The translations under genes were made by a program, and so were the position numbers. The notes under the pieces were generated by a model. It was not told the DNA's origin and did not search any database. It saw nothing but the letters and a program-made list of their open reading frames with translations. A stretch of 64,000 nucleotides of DNA from Peribacillus asahii (lineage in GTDB: Bacteria > Bacillota > Bacilli > Bacillales > DSM-1321), in NCBI RefSeq assembly GCF_004006295.1, contig NZ_CP026095.1, forward strand, positions 3,830,001 through 3,894,000. Reading direction: 5' to 3'. Below, piece after piece: positions 48,196-57,740 of this stretch (positions are counted from its first letter, which is position 1; the number at the start of each line of letters is the position of its first letter).

Positions 48196-49125
48196 CTATG
48201 CTCCCATTTTTCCATGCTTCTTCATTTTTGCAGTGGTTGCTTTTCCCCATTTTGTCACAGAAAGCGTATAAATAATGAGCGCAGACCAAATAAGTAAAAA
48301 CGCCAGCATATGCGCTTTCGTAAACGTTTCATGATACACAAACACACCAATCAATAACGATAAAGTTGGGGCAATATATTGAAGAATACCTAGTAAAGAT
48401 AACGACACTTTTTGAGCACCCTTTGCAAAATAGAGAAGAGGTAGGGCAGTGACTATTCCGCCGCCAATTAACAAAAGGCTTGTTGGTGTAGAATCGAAAA
48501 ATCGAGACTCTGATTGAATCATTAAATACATCCAGTACCCTAATGCAATCGGTGCCATCATGACTGTTTCAAGAGTCAGTCCAATCGCCGCTTCCGTTTG
48601 AATCATTTTTTTAGCTAATCCATATAAACCAAATGTAATGGCTAAAACAAGAGAAACCCATGGAATCGAGCCAAAGTGAATCCCTAAAATCAGAACACCC
48701 ACGCCCGCAAGCATAAAGGCAAACGTTTGAGCACGACTTAATTGTTCCTTTAATACAAGCACTCCCAATAACACACTAACGAGCGGATTAATATAATATC
48801 CAAGACTCGTTTCTAAAATTCTTCCTTCATTTACAGCCCAAATAAATACACCCCAATTAGCACTTATTAAAACAGAAGCAATAAATAACGCCCAAAACTT
48901 TTTAGGAGTTCGTACAATTTCTTTCGCATACGTAATAAAGGCCTTCCATTTTTTCGTCATGATTAATAAAACCACCATAAACAGAAAAGACCAAAACACT
49001 CGTTGTGCTAAAATTTCTCCTGAGGAAACCTCCTGTAATTGTTTCCAATAAATCGTTACAACTCCCCAAATTATATAAGAAAGCGCCGCGTATATAATGC
49101 CTTCCTTTTCTTGATCCAGTTTCAT
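48196..49125 (-). CDS. rarD: EamA family transporter RarD
   Basis: 309 residues with ten predicted membrane segments and the RarD start IIYAALSYIIWGVVTIYWKQL. The central repeat junction YYINPLVSVLLGVLVLKEQL and the second-half copy YIAPTLSLLIGVFVYHE are family hallmarks. RarD proteins are presumed DMT-type exporters; the substrate is unknown. It is not usual between sppA and mbcS in B. subtilis, so this is a local difference. Confidence 0.9.
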   Translation of the reverse strand: MKLDQEKEGIIYAALSYIIWGVVTIYWKQLQEVSSGEILAQRVFWSFLFMVVLLIMTKKWKAFITYAKEIVRTPKKFWALFIASVLISANWGVFIWAVNEGRILETSLGYYINPLVSVLLGVLVLKEQLSRAQTFAFMLAGVGVLILGIHFGSIPWVSLVLAITFGLYGLAKKMIQTEAAIGLTLETVMMAPIALGYWMYLMIQSESRFFDSTPTSLLLIGGGIVTALPLLYFAKGAQKVSLSLLGILQYIAPTLSLLIGVFVYHETFTKAHMLAFLLIWSALIIYTLSVTKWGKATTAKMKKHGKMGA

Positions 49126-49457
49126 TCTAAGCCTTCTTCCTACAACATTAATTTTTAACCTATTTTATTATAGACGATTTTATCATCTATGACTGTCATC
49201 ACGACTTCAGTCTTTAATCATTCAGCTAGTCCCATTCTATTTCAGTCGATCCGTGTACCTCCATGCACTTTCCAACGGGCGTAAGTGCACACTGCCTTTC
49301 ACTGGCTATTAGTCTTCCCAACCTCTTATTGTGGAAACTCCTCACCTAAGCAAACGCTTGCTATGTCCAATAAGATACATGAGGACTGTTTACTACTCCC
49401 AAAACGTGACTAACCATCAGTAAGGCTTCACTGATGGAAGTTTATCTATATGATTTC
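49126..49457. repeat. Intergenic stretch with a degenerate repeat element
   Basis: No open frame is supported. It differs in texture from nearby spacers: less A/T-rich, with many stop codons in every frame. CCATCAGT-N8-ACTGATGG (49414-49437) followed by AAGTT resembles a second segment at 61355-61391 (CAGTAA, then ACTAATGGAAGTT in the same order and strand). I take both as remnants of a dispersed Bacillus intergenic repeat; the family is not identified. Confidence 0.4.
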
Positions 49458-49493
49458 AAAAAGAAGCCACCAATATCAAAATTGGCGGCTTCC
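49458..49493 (-). terminator. Terminator after mbcS
   Basis: On the minus strand GAAGCCGCCAAT pairs with ATTGGTGGCTTC (one wobble), then UUUUU. It lies directly past the stop. Confidence 0.9.
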
Positions 49494-49499
49494 AATACT

Positions 49500-51089
49500 T
49501 TATGAGTTAGATTGAGCTAATAACTCCTCTTGTTGACGTAATTCCACACGACGAATTTTTCCAGATGTCGTTTTTGGTAGATCATCAAGGAATTCAATTT
49601 TTCGTGGATATTTATAAGGAGCTGTTAACTCTTTTACATGCTCTTGCAAATCTTTTACTAAATTTGGAGCACTAGAATCAACACCTTCTCGCAACACAAC
49701 GAAAGCTTTTACGATATGTCCGCGTACTTCATCTGGTGAAGCTACAACCGCACATTCTTTTACAAAAGGATGCTTGATTAGAGCATCTTCTACCTCAAAT
49801 GGCCCAATTGTATAGCCTGAACTAATGATAATATCATCAGAACGTCCTTCAAACCAATAATAACCTTCTTCATCCTTCTTTGCACGGTCTCCCGTAATAT
49901 AATATTCACCACGGAACTGCATAGCTGTACGTTCTGGATCTTTATAGTAATTCTTAAATAGGGCAGGAGTATCCACGTGAACAGCAATGTCTCCTACTAC
50001 TCCAACTGGACACGGATTACCATCTTCGTCAATGATTTCTACCGTATTCCCTGGAGTTGGTTTCCCCATTGACCCTGGCTTAATTTCCATTCCTTTTGTA
50101 ACACCAATCAGCAATGTATTTTCCGTTTGACCATATCCATCACGTACTTCAACATTAAAATGCTGTTTAAATACTTCAAATACTTTTTGGTTTAATGGCT
50201 CTCCTGCAGATACAGCGCTACGCAGCTGAGCTAAATCATATTTGGCTAAATTATCGACTTTTGCCATCAATCGATATTCTGTTGGTGTACAGCACAATAC
50301 ATTTACCTTATAGTCTTCTAGAAGTTGCAAATATTTTTCCGGTTCAAATCTACCGTGATAAACTAATCCTGTCGCTCCTGAACCAAGTATTGCTAAAAAC
50401 GGGCTCCAAATCCACTTTTGCCAGCCCGGCCCAGCCGTTGCCCATGCTACATCATTTTCATTGATGCCTAACCAGTTTGCAGCAGTCGTGTTTAAATGTG
50501 CATAAGCCCAGCCATGCGTATGTACAACACCTTTTGGATTTCCTGTTGTGCCTGATGTATATGATAAAAAGGCCATATCGTCAGCTTTCGTATCAGCTAA
50601 CGCTAATTCTGATGAAACTGTATCAGCTAACTCCTGTAAGTTCAACCATCCCTCTACTTGTTTACCAATAACAAATTTTAAAAGAGATTCCTCTCCTTTA
50701 ATTTCATCAAACTGATTTGCATACTCCTCGTAGCTAATAATCGCTTTTACTTCTCCATGATTAATACGATATTGTAAATCTTTAGCACGAAGCATTTCAG
50801 AACATGGGATAACAACTAAACCGATTTTCAAAGCCGCGAGGTATACTTGGTACGCTTCTACTAAACGAGGAATAATAACAAGTACTGTTTCTCCCTTTTT
50901 CAACCCCTGATTCAAGAAAACGTTACCAATTTTATTAGCATTTTCCATCAATTCAGTATAAGTCATTGTTTTTTTATCACCAGATTCATTTTCCCATAAT
51001 AGAGCAACTTTGGCCGGATCTGCTGCAAACTTTTCTACTTCACTAACTAAGTTATATTGTTGTGGTGCTAATAAATGCTCGCGTTTCAT
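49500..51089 (-). CDS. mbcS: Acyl-CoA synthetase MbcS/YtcI type
   Basis: 529 residues from the ATG at 51089 (AGAGGGGGAAACGG before it), equal in length to B. subtilis YtcI/MbcS as I recall it. ANL superfamily: AMP-binding YTSGTTGNPKGVVHTHG, DGYGQTE motif, YITGDRAKKDEEGYYWFEGR, and the C-terminal catalytic lysine in LPKTTSGKIRR. MbcS activates branched short-chain acids such as 2-methylbutyrate for anteiso fatty acid primers. Substrate here is inferred from similarity. Acetyl-CoA synthetase is less likely, being about 570 residues. Confidence 0.85.
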   Translation of the reverse strand: MKREHLLAPQQYNLVSEVEKFAADPAKVALLWENESGDKKTMTYTELMENANKIGNVFLNQGLKKGETVLVIIPRLVEAYQVYLAALKIGLVVIPCSEMLRAKDLQYRINHGEVKAIISYEEYANQFDEIKGEESLLKFVIGKQVEGWLNLQELADTVSSELALADTKADDMAFLSYTSGTTGNPKGVVHTHGWAYAHLNTTAANWLGINENDVAWATAGPGWQKWIWSPFLAILGSGATGLVYHGRFEPEKYLQLLEDYKVNVLCCTPTEYRLMAKVDNLAKYDLAQLRSAVSAGEPLNQKVFEVFKQHFNVEVRDGYGQTENTLLIGVTKGMEIKPGSMGKPTPGNTVEIIDEDGNPCPVGVVGDIAVHVDTPALFKNYYKDPERTAMQFRGEYYITGDRAKKDEEGYYWFEGRSDDIIISSGYTIGPFEVEDALIKHPFVKECAVVASPDEVRGHIVKAFVVLREGVDSSAPNLVKDLQEHVKELTAPYKYPRKIEFLDDLPKTTSGKIRRVELRQQEELLAQSNS

Positions 51090-51423
51090 TCCGTTTCCCC
51101 CTCTAATAGCCAACTTATATATGTGTTACTATAACTTAATATTTATACCTGGTCATAATTTTATTATACACTAATTTCCTGTAAATTTTAAAATAATTAT
51201 TTGCTATTGTATATGAACTTACTTATTTCAATTTGGTTTAGTTTGTTTTCAACACCTCCCTACTTATATACAAGTATTTTACCATAAATTACATTTTTTT
51301 CAATAATTATTCGCAATTTTGCTAATTAATTGTTTTTATGCCAAAATACTACATATAATATTGTCGAACACACGAAAGAAGGAAGCGGGTATAATCCCCG
51401 CTTCCTGCAGCCATATTATTCAA
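51090..51423. other. Spacer between the SASP gene and mbcS
   Basis: Very A/T-rich. A TATAAT on the minus strand at 51168-51163 is the likely mbcS -10, with no good -35. The SASP terminator occupies the far end. Nothing else is supported. Confidence 0.5.
51374..51406 (-). terminator. Terminator after the SASP gene
   Basis: GGAAGCGGG and CCCGCTTCC pair perfectly around a short A/T loop; on the minus strand the tail is TTCTTTCG, a weak U-tract. Confidence 0.75.
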
Positions 51424-51630
51424 TTATTTTGAAAATCCGCCACCTAATTGTTGCTCAGCCATTTGGACAAGACGTTTTGTAATTTCTCCTCCAACTGAAC
51501 CGTTCGCACGTGATGTTGTATCAGCACCAAGCTGTACACCAAATTCAGAAGCAATTTCATACTTCATTTGCTCAAGAGCTTGTTCTACTCCTGGAACTAA
51601 TAATTGATTTGAGTTGTTGTTGTTTGCCAT
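51424..51630 (-). CDS. Alpha/beta-type small acid-soluble spore protein
   Basis: 68 residues with the complete SASP pattern: Asn-rich N-terminus, [21 protein letters not shown] containing the GPR protease cleavage site (E-I-A), then [23 protein letters not shown]. It coats and protects spore DNA and is degraded at germination. CAAGGAGGTGAACAACAC precedes the ATG. Which SASP paralogue it is cannot be told; B. subtilis has sspA at this locus. Confidence 0.95.
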   Translation of the reverse strand: MANNNNSNQLLVPGVEQALEQMKYEIASEFGVQLGADTTSRANGSVGGEITKRLVQMAEQQLGGGFSK

Positions 51631-51702
51631 GTGTTGTTCACCTCCTTGTGATTATAGAGTGTGTAAAAACACATGGCTTCATTCTTGGTAATTGCTAGAT
51701 AA

Positions 51703-52911
51703 TCAGAATAATTCTTCCATTTCCTTTTCGATAGTTTGTTGATTTGGAACAACAGTAATTGTTTCTATATTTTGAATCGCCTTTTCAATTAATGGCTCAA
51801 ACTCAACAAAACTTTCATAGTAATTCACTTTTTCCCTCTTTGGTTGCGTTTTTGGACTTGCTGGTGTGAATACTGTACAGCAATCCTCATACGGTAAATT
51901 AGAAATTTCAAACGTATCTAGTTTCTGAGCCAAATCAATAATTTCTAGTTTATCCATTGCAATAAGCGGGCGTAAAATCGGCGTATTCGTTACTTCATTA
52001 ATCGCAAACATACTGCTCATTGTTTGTGAAGCTACTTGTCCTAGGCTCTCCCCTGTAATAATCGCCAGTGCGTGATTCCTTTCACGAATTTGATCAGCTA
52101 ATCGCAGCATTAAACGTCTCGTCGTGGTCATCGAATAGTTATCTGGTACTTGCTTTTGAATTAATACTTGAATATCCGTAAATGGAACAATGTGTACCTT
52201 AAAACTGCCTGTCACTTCTGCTAGTTTTGCTGCCAAATCCAGCACTTTTTGACGCGAGCGCTCACTTGTAAATGGAGGACTATAAAAATGAATAGCCTCT
52301 ACCTCTAAACCACGTTTCATCGATAAATACCCTGCTACAGGACTGTCAATTCCACCTGAAAGCATTAACATTGCCTTGCCGCTCGAACCATATGGCAATC
52401 CCCCAGCTCCCGGAACAATTTCACCTGTTAAATAAACTGCTTCACGACGAATTTCAACAAGCAAATTGAAATCAGGATTTTTCACATCCACTTTTAATCC
52501 ATCGATATTACGTAAGAGATGTCCGCCTAATAAATGATTGACTTCATTTGTTACATATGGAAACTCTTTGTCTGCTCGTTTTGTCGTAATTTTAAAAGTA
52601 TGGACTGGATCTGATAACTGATTCATATAGTAGAGTGCCGCTTCTTTTATCTTCTCAATGTCGCGCTCAACCTTAAGCGCAGGGCTCAGCGACTGAATGC
52701 CAAACACTCCTTGCAAACGTGCAATGACTTCTTTATGGTCGGCATCATGTAAAATAATATACATTCTTTCTCGATTGGCTGTCAGTTCAATATTGGGAAT
52801 ATCCTTTAAGCTCCACAAAATATGCCTTCTCATTTTAGCCACAAATGCTTTTCGATTCCGTTTTTTTGTTGAAATTTCTCCGTAACGAATAATGATATGA
52901 TCAAATTTCAT
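51703..52911 (-). CDS. thiI: tRNA 4-thiouridine synthase ThiI
   Basis: 402 residues: N-terminal ferredoxin-like and THUMP domains (1-165), then the PP-loop MLSGGIDSPVAGYLSMKRG (about 184-200). The C-terminal rhodanese domain of E. coli ThiI is absent, as in Bacillus, where the cysteine desulfurase hands sulfur over directly. It makes s4U8 in tRNA. Its ribosome site overlaps the end of the adjacent desulfurase gene, which lies four bases upstream. Confidence 0.95.
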   Translation of the reverse strand: MKFDHIIIRYGEISTKKRNRKAFVAKMRRHILWSLKDIPNIELTANRERMYIILHDADHKEVIARLQGVFGIQSLSPALKVERDIEKIKEAALYYMNQLSDPVHTFKITTKRADKEFPYVTNEVNHLLGGHLLRNIDGLKVDVKNPDFNLLVEIRREAVYLTGEIVPGAGGLPYGSSGKAMLMLSGGIDSPVAGYLSMKRGLEVEAIHFYSPPFTSERSRQKVLDLAAKLAEVTGSFKVHIVPFTDIQVLIQKQVPDNYSMTTTRRLMLRLADQIRERNHALAIITGESLGQVASQTMSSMFAINEVTNTPILRPLIAMDKLEIIDLAQKLDTFEISNLPYEDCCTVFTPASPKTQPKREKVNYYESFVEFEPLIEKAIQNIETITVVPNQQTIEKEMEELF

Positions 52912-52915
52912 GTTA

Positions 52916-54055
52916 CTACCTCATCACCTTTTCTAGTTTAGCTACAGCGCGTCCTATAGCATCAATAGCTTGCTTAGCCTCTTCTATTTCATTATGAAAC
53001 GACGTACTAATCCGAATGACACTTTCTGCTCGCTCTTGATTTCGATACATTTCAAGCACTGTTTTACTTGCCGTGCGCTTTTTAGATGAACACGCACTTG
53101 TCGTTGAGACATAAACACCTTCTGTTTCTAACTCATGAAGTAACACTTCAGATTTAAGACCTGGTACCGAAAAATTAATAATATGAGGAGCTCCGTCTAC
53201 CGGACTGTTTACTTGTACTCCGTCAATTTCCTGTAATCCATGATAAAAAACTGTTCGAATTTCTTTCAATTTATGCGTATATAACATGCAATTAGTTAAA
53301 CTAATTCTCATCGCCTTTGCAAGCGCAACAATACCCGCTACATTTTCTGTACCGCTTCGGAATTGGCTTTCTTGATTCCCACCTGAAAACAGTGGAGCTA
53401 TCCGCACACCTTGACGAATATACAAAACACCTGTCCCTTTTAACCCGTGTAATTTATGGCCAGATATCGTACAAAGGTCAATTCCTGCATCTGCTAATGA
53501 AAGATCTACCTTCCCAATCCCTTGTACATGATCCACGTGAAACAATATTTGAGGGTAGTGCTTTAACAGCTCTCCAATTTCAGCAATCGGTTGAATCGAT
53601 CCAACTTCATTATTCACATGCATAATAGAAACTAAAATCGTATCTTCACGTAACGCTTTCTCTAAATCAACAACTGAGACGCGCCCTGTTGCATCAACTG
53701 GAAGATATGTTACTGCAAATCCTTGTTCACTTAACACTTGAAAAGCCTCCATAACCGATGGATGCTCTATACTCGTTGTAATAATATGCTTTCCGCGATT
53801 TTGGTTCGCAAGTGCTGCCCCTTTAATCGCTAAATTATTGCCTTCTGTACCGCCTGAAGTAAAAAAGACTTCTGCACTCTTCACTTTCAATAAATCAGCA
53901 ATTTGCTTTCTTGCTGTTGAAAGGAGCTTTTCCGCCTGCGTCCCGATACCATGGAGAGAAGAAGGATTACCGAAATAGTCCGTTGATACTTTCACAAACG
54001 ACTCAATTACTTCAGGATACGGCTTCGTCGTCGCACTATTATCTAAATAAATCAT
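52916..54055 (-). CDS. nifZ: Cysteine desulfurase dedicated to ThiI (NifZ)
   Basis: About 379 residues; the second of two adjacent ATGs (54055) is better spaced from AAGGTG. PLP fold type I: YLDNSATTKPYP, HVDHVQGIGK (PLP aspartate region), SGHKLHGLKGTG with the Schiff-base lysine, and the active cysteine in STTSACSSKKR. In B. subtilis the NifZ paralogue donates sulfur to ThiI, and the coupling here supports the same partner. Confidence 0.93.
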   Translation of the reverse strand: MIYLDNSATTKPYPEVIESFVKVSTDYFGNPSSLHGIGTQAEKLLSTARKQIADLLKVKSAEVFFTSGGTEGNNLAIKGAALANQNRGKHIITTSIEHPSVMEAFQVLSEQGFAVTYLPVDATGRVSVVDLEKALREDTILVSIMHVNNEVGSIQPIAEIGELLKHYPQILFHVDHVQGIGKVDLSLADAGIDLCTISGHKLHGLKGTGVLYIRQGVRIAPLFSGGNQESQFRSGTENVAGIVALAKAMRISLTNCMLYTHKLKEIRTVFYHGLQEIDGVQVNSPVDGAPHIINFSVPGLKSEVLLHELETEGVYVSTTSACSSKKRTASKTVLEMYRNQERAESVIRISTSFHNEIEEAKQAIDAIGRAVAKLEKVMR

Positions 54056-54242
54056 CATGTCACCTTCTATAATCTATTAACGCCACCCATTCAGATAACG
54101 ATGAAAGGAAATACTTATACAAGTTTTACTCTTGCAACGTCTAATATTAACATAATTAAAACAGAATGAGAATCTGGCTCCTTAAAGTTGTTTAGATGGA
54201 TAACCTTATTTTTTAGCACTACTATTTCATACAGCGCCTATC

Positions 54243-54269
54243 AAAAAAACTCGCACAAGGCGAGTTTTT
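54243..54269 (-). terminator. Terminator overlapping the ezrA stop
   Basis: AAAAACTCGC pairs with GCGAGTTTTT around ACAAG. On the minus strand it ends in a U-run and begins at the ezrA stop codon. Confidence 0.9.
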
Positions 54270-55962
54270 AGGATATTACTTCTTCTATATTTGCTTCAAG
54301 CCTCTTCATGCTGCCCGGTTCAACCTTCTCAATCGCTGCAGCAGCCGTCTCTAATGCAGCTTGATAGTCAAAATTATGAAATCTTTTTTCAGCTTCCTTT
54401 AAGCTTTCTGCCATAAAAGCATTGCTGCTGCGATAACGATTTCCATATTGAATGACTTTCTCCGCTAAGTACATATGTTCAATTAAACTTTGAGCACTTT
54501 CATATACTTTGTTTGTATTCGCTACCGCTTGTTCTAAAAATAAATAAACAGCTGCAACATCAAGTGGTTTTTCTTCCAATTTTCTTTGGACATGGTCAAT
54601 GCTTTCTTTCGCATTCTCAATAATTGTTTTAAACTCCTCCGGCAATCCCGGAATATTACTTTTAGAAATCATTCGACTTGTCTCAAGCATCTTATGTTTT
54701 AAATCCGCTAATGATTCTTTTGCATCTAATTCATCTTTTCTTAACGCCTGCAACTTCCCTGCAAAGACTTGCTGCTCTTCCATTAAAGCTTTTAACTGCT
54801 CATCAACTGCTTGCATTTCTTCGCTAATAAGCGAGCTAGCTGTATCATTATCTTGAATCTTTAGTCCAAGTAATTCATAACGCTTTGCAATTTGTTGAAC
54901 CTGCTTGATCATTCTTGTTTGCGCTTCTAGCTCACTATTCGTTAATTGATAAGATTGCTGCACAATAAACATTTCTTCCTCAAGCTTTTCATGTTCATAT
55001 TCTGCGTTTGCAATTGTTTCTGCTAGCTTTTCATGATTTTTCTGAACATATTGTTTCGATAATACTTCTTTTTCTAGTAAATCATATAAAATATTTAGGC
55101 GGTCACGCAAGTCATTCATCCCTTGCTCGACTACTTCCACTTCGGCATTCTCCAACTGTTTCTTATACGAATCTAACTCTGTTTCTAAGCGCGTTACTTC
55201 TTCTGTAAATTCAATATGATTCAGCAAGTAACCTTGGTCAACCATATCTTGATAGCCTTCTTTTAGCTCCGCAATTTGGGCAGGGAGCGAAGAACCACTT
55301 TCTAATAAGAGTGCTGGCAGTTTCTCCATTCTCGAAGCTAGTCGATCTAACTTTGCTTTAACCGATAAAACAAGCTCACGTGCATTTAAATAATTCCCAT
55401 TTTCCGTTTCTTCTTCATAACTTTTCAAAACTGTTGTAACTTCTTCCAACGTCTCTTCTAGCTTACTAACCGCTTTTCCATAATTATGGCGATGCGCGAG
55501 TAAAGATTTTTTTAACTGACGATAGGTTTCCTGCATTTCGGCTACTTCAAAACGATTCTTCTCCTCACTTCCAACTAACTCATGTAATTCAGATAGAATC
55601 GATTTAATACTCTCCTCAATCTCATTCAACTTTGCTGAAATTTGCCTTTGTACGTCCTTTGAGCGTTTGAAACGATATTTATCAACATATTCCTCCGCAT
55701 CAAATAACAGCTCTTCTACTTCAGGCATACGGACTGTAATAATGACATCCCATTCACTGCGCCAATTTTCAAACAGTTCCTCCGTTTCACCATTCATATT
55801 CAATCTCTTGACCTTAGAAAGCTCTTCCAACACGGGGCGATTCATAATATTAAGCTTCCATGTTTCCAAACGATCAATTTCTTGAAAGTACCTTCTCTTA
55901 AAAAAATAGCCCCCAATAATAAACACTAATAGTAAAATTACTATTCCTAGTATGTATTCCAT
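54268..55962 (-). CDS. ezrA: Septation ring formation regulator EzrA
   Basis: 564 residues from the second ATG (55962), spaced correctly from AGGGGG. One N-terminal membrane segment (2-20, EYILGIVILLLVFIIGGYFF) with the rest cytoplasmic and nearly all spectrin-like helical repeats (long heptad regions such as LNEIEESIKSILSELHELV). EzrA bridges membrane and FtsZ, restrains extra Z-rings and moves PBP1 to the septum. B. subtilis EzrA is 562 residues. Monocistronic with its own terminator. Confidence 0.95.
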   Translation of the reverse strand: MEYILGIVILLLVFIIGGYFFKRRYFQEIDRLETWKLNIMNRPVLEELSKVKRLNMNGETEELFENWRSEWDVIITVRMPEVEELLFDAEEYVDKYRFKRSKDVQRQISAKLNEIEESIKSILSELHELVGSEEKNRFEVAEMQETYRQLKKSLLAHRHNYGKAVSKLEETLEEVTTVLKSYEEETENGNYLNARELVLSVKAKLDRLASRMEKLPALLLESGSSLPAQIAELKEGYQDMVDQGYLLNHIEFTEEVTRLETELDSYKKQLENAEVEVVEQGMNDLRDRLNILYDLLEKEVLSKQYVQKNHEKLAETIANAEYEHEKLEEEMFIVQQSYQLTNSELEAQTRMIKQVQQIAKRYELLGLKIQDNDTASSLISEEMQAVDEQLKALMEEQQVFAGKLQALRKDELDAKESLADLKHKMLETSRMISKSNIPGLPEEFKTIIENAKESIDHVQRKLEEKPLDVAAVYLFLEQAVANTNKVYESAQSLIEHMYLAEKVIQYGNRYRSSNAFMAESLKEAEKRFHNFDYQAALETAAAAIEKVEPGSMKRLEANIEEVIS

Positions 55963-56138
55963 CATAAGCCCCCTGTTCTAGCCTTACCGTCCATCTTGTA
56001 AATCTCTATATCAAATAAAATAAGAAAATGTTCAATTTAATGCTTTTATGATACCATGTTAACAATTATTTTTGATGACAAAAATTTATTTTTTGTAGAA
56101 AATTACTAAAAACAGCTATTTATCGGGAGGGAAATGTG

Positions 56139-56936
56139 ATGAAAACGGATAGTCATGTGCATTCACCGTTTTGCCCACACGGCTCTAAGGATTCATTCGT
56201 TGAATATATAGAAAGAGGAATTAAACTAGGTCTACAAGAAATCACCTTTACTGAGCATGCTCCTCTGCCAAAGGGATTTATTGACCCCACGCCTGAAAAA
56301 GACAGCGGTATGGATGCTGCCCTTTTGTACACCTATTTAGAGGAACTTCAACAGCTAAAACAGCAATATAAAGATCGTATTACAATTAAATCCGGCCTTG
56401 AAATCGATTATATCGAAGGATTTGAACAAGAAACAAAAGCTTTCCTTAATGAAATTGGAACTTTTCTTGATGACAGCATTTTGTCTGTCCATTTTATCGA
56501 GCATAATCACAAATGGTATTGTATCGATTATAGCGACGATGAATTTGGAAATATTAGCACTGAACTCGGTTCTATCGATGCCGTTTACACAAAATACTAT
56601 GATACACTTCAAAAATCAATCAACGCGGACTTAGGTATTTATAAGCCAAAACGAATCGGTCATATTACATTGGTCCATAAATTCCAGCATCGGTTTCCAG
56701 CAGCTAAAAGCTTCGACGATCGTGTGTATCATATTCTCGAACAAATTCAACGACAAAATTATGAATTAGATTACAATGGGGCTGGTGCTGTAAAACCACT
56801 TTGTCGCGAGCCGTACCCTCCGGAACGATTTGCTAAGCGGGCTGTTGAATTAGGTATTCCTCTTCGCTATGGTTCTGATGCCCATCAAGCGAAAGACTTA
56901 GGACAAGGATATAGTGCCTTGATTACACTCCCGTAA
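56139..56936 (+). CDS. hisJ: Histidinol-phosphatase HisJ (PHP family)
   Basis: 265 residues from the ATG at 56139, eight bases after GGGAGG. PHP metal motifs: DSHVHSPFCPHG (HxH), FTEHAPLPKGF, GLEIDYIEGFE, DSILSVHFIEH and the late YGSDAHQ. It removes phosphate from histidinol phosphate in histidine synthesis. Its 3' end overlaps the convergent refZ gene by 14 bases. No other his genes are near, as in B. subtilis. Confidence 0.94.
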   Translation: MKTDSHVHSPFCPHGSKDSFVEYIERGIKLGLQEITFTEHAPLPKGFIDPTPEKDSGMDAALLYTYLEELQQLKQQYKDRITIKSGLEIDYIEGFEQETKAFLNEIGTFLDDSILSVHFIEHNHKWYCIDYSDDEFGNISTELGSIDAVYTKYYDTLQKSINADLGIYKPKRIGHITLVHKFQHRFPAAKSFDDRVYHILEQIQRQNYELDYNGAGAVKPLCREPYPPERFAKRAVELGIPLRYGSDAHQAKDLGQGYSALITLP

Positions 56937-57585
56937 ATAATTCGGGACGACTAAATAGTTTTGCCTGATCATGATCAGGATGAAATAATGTTTGTTCAAT
57001 GAAACGCTTTACTTCATCGGCAAAACGGTTCATATAGTAAGCTTCCTGCGGGAATACATAAAGTACTTCTGTTGCATAATTTGGATGCAGTACAGGTGCC
57101 GTTAACAAGCTTTTCAGCTGCAATAAATAAAGCGGCACAGAAACAGATTGAAACACGCGTGTTTTAATGCCTTCATCTAAAAGATGTTGAAAATAGTATT
57201 TTTCTTTCATAAAATAAGTCGAATGAATTTCGCGGTTTAAATTGGTGTCTAATGCGGATTCACCATAAATAAAACGCGCAGCTAGGAAATATTCTCTCTG
57301 GAATTCAAGTATATCCGTCACTAAATCTACCAAACATTGTTGTGGTCCTTTCTGTTCTAACATGACAACATTTCTCTCTAAGACCGCAATATATTTTTCT
57401 AAATAAAACATAAAGCAATACTCTAGTAAGCCTTGTTTATTCTTAAAATAATAAGCGATATTAGCTGGATTCACTTTTGCTTTGTTGGCAATGTCACGAA
57501 TCGATGTAGCATGATAGCCTTTCAAATGAAAAAGGTAAAGAGCGGCATCCAAAATTTCTTGCTTCGTTGACGTTTGGCGATTCAT
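56923..57585 (-). CDS. refZ: TetR family forespore regulator RefZ (YttP)
   Basis: 220 residues from the ATG at 57585 (GAGGGAAATCCG before it); the 33-codon extension upstream lacks support. TetR helix-turn-helix at about 10-55: ILDAALYLFHLKGYHATSIRDIA and VNPANIAYYFKNKQGLLEYC. In B. subtilis RefZ binds motifs near oriC and adjusts FtsZ and chromosome capture at the start of sporulation. Position between hisJ and ytsP agrees. I see no RefZ motif pair in the window. Confidence 0.9.
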   Translation of the reverse strand: MNRQTSTKQEILDAALYLFHLKGYHATSIRDIANKAKVNPANIAYYFKNKQGLLEYCFMFYLEKYIAVLERNVVMLEQKGPQQCLVDLVTDILEFQREYFLAARFIYGESALDTNLNREIHSTYFMKEKYYFQHLLDEGIKTRVFQSVSVPLYLLQLKSLLTAPVLHPNYATEVLYVFPQEAYYMNRFADEVKRFIEQTLFHPDHDQAKLFSRPELFTGV

Positions 57586-57740
57586 CGGATTTCCCTCGCT
57601 TTCTACATAAAGACAATTGTCTAGAAAGTATTCTAGAGTAACTGACGGGAATCCTTTTAAAAGTTCTCGACAAATTCTTAGCATCCATGCTCATTCAAAA
57701 TACAGCACAATAAAATTATGGTGAAGTTAGGTGAAATAGT

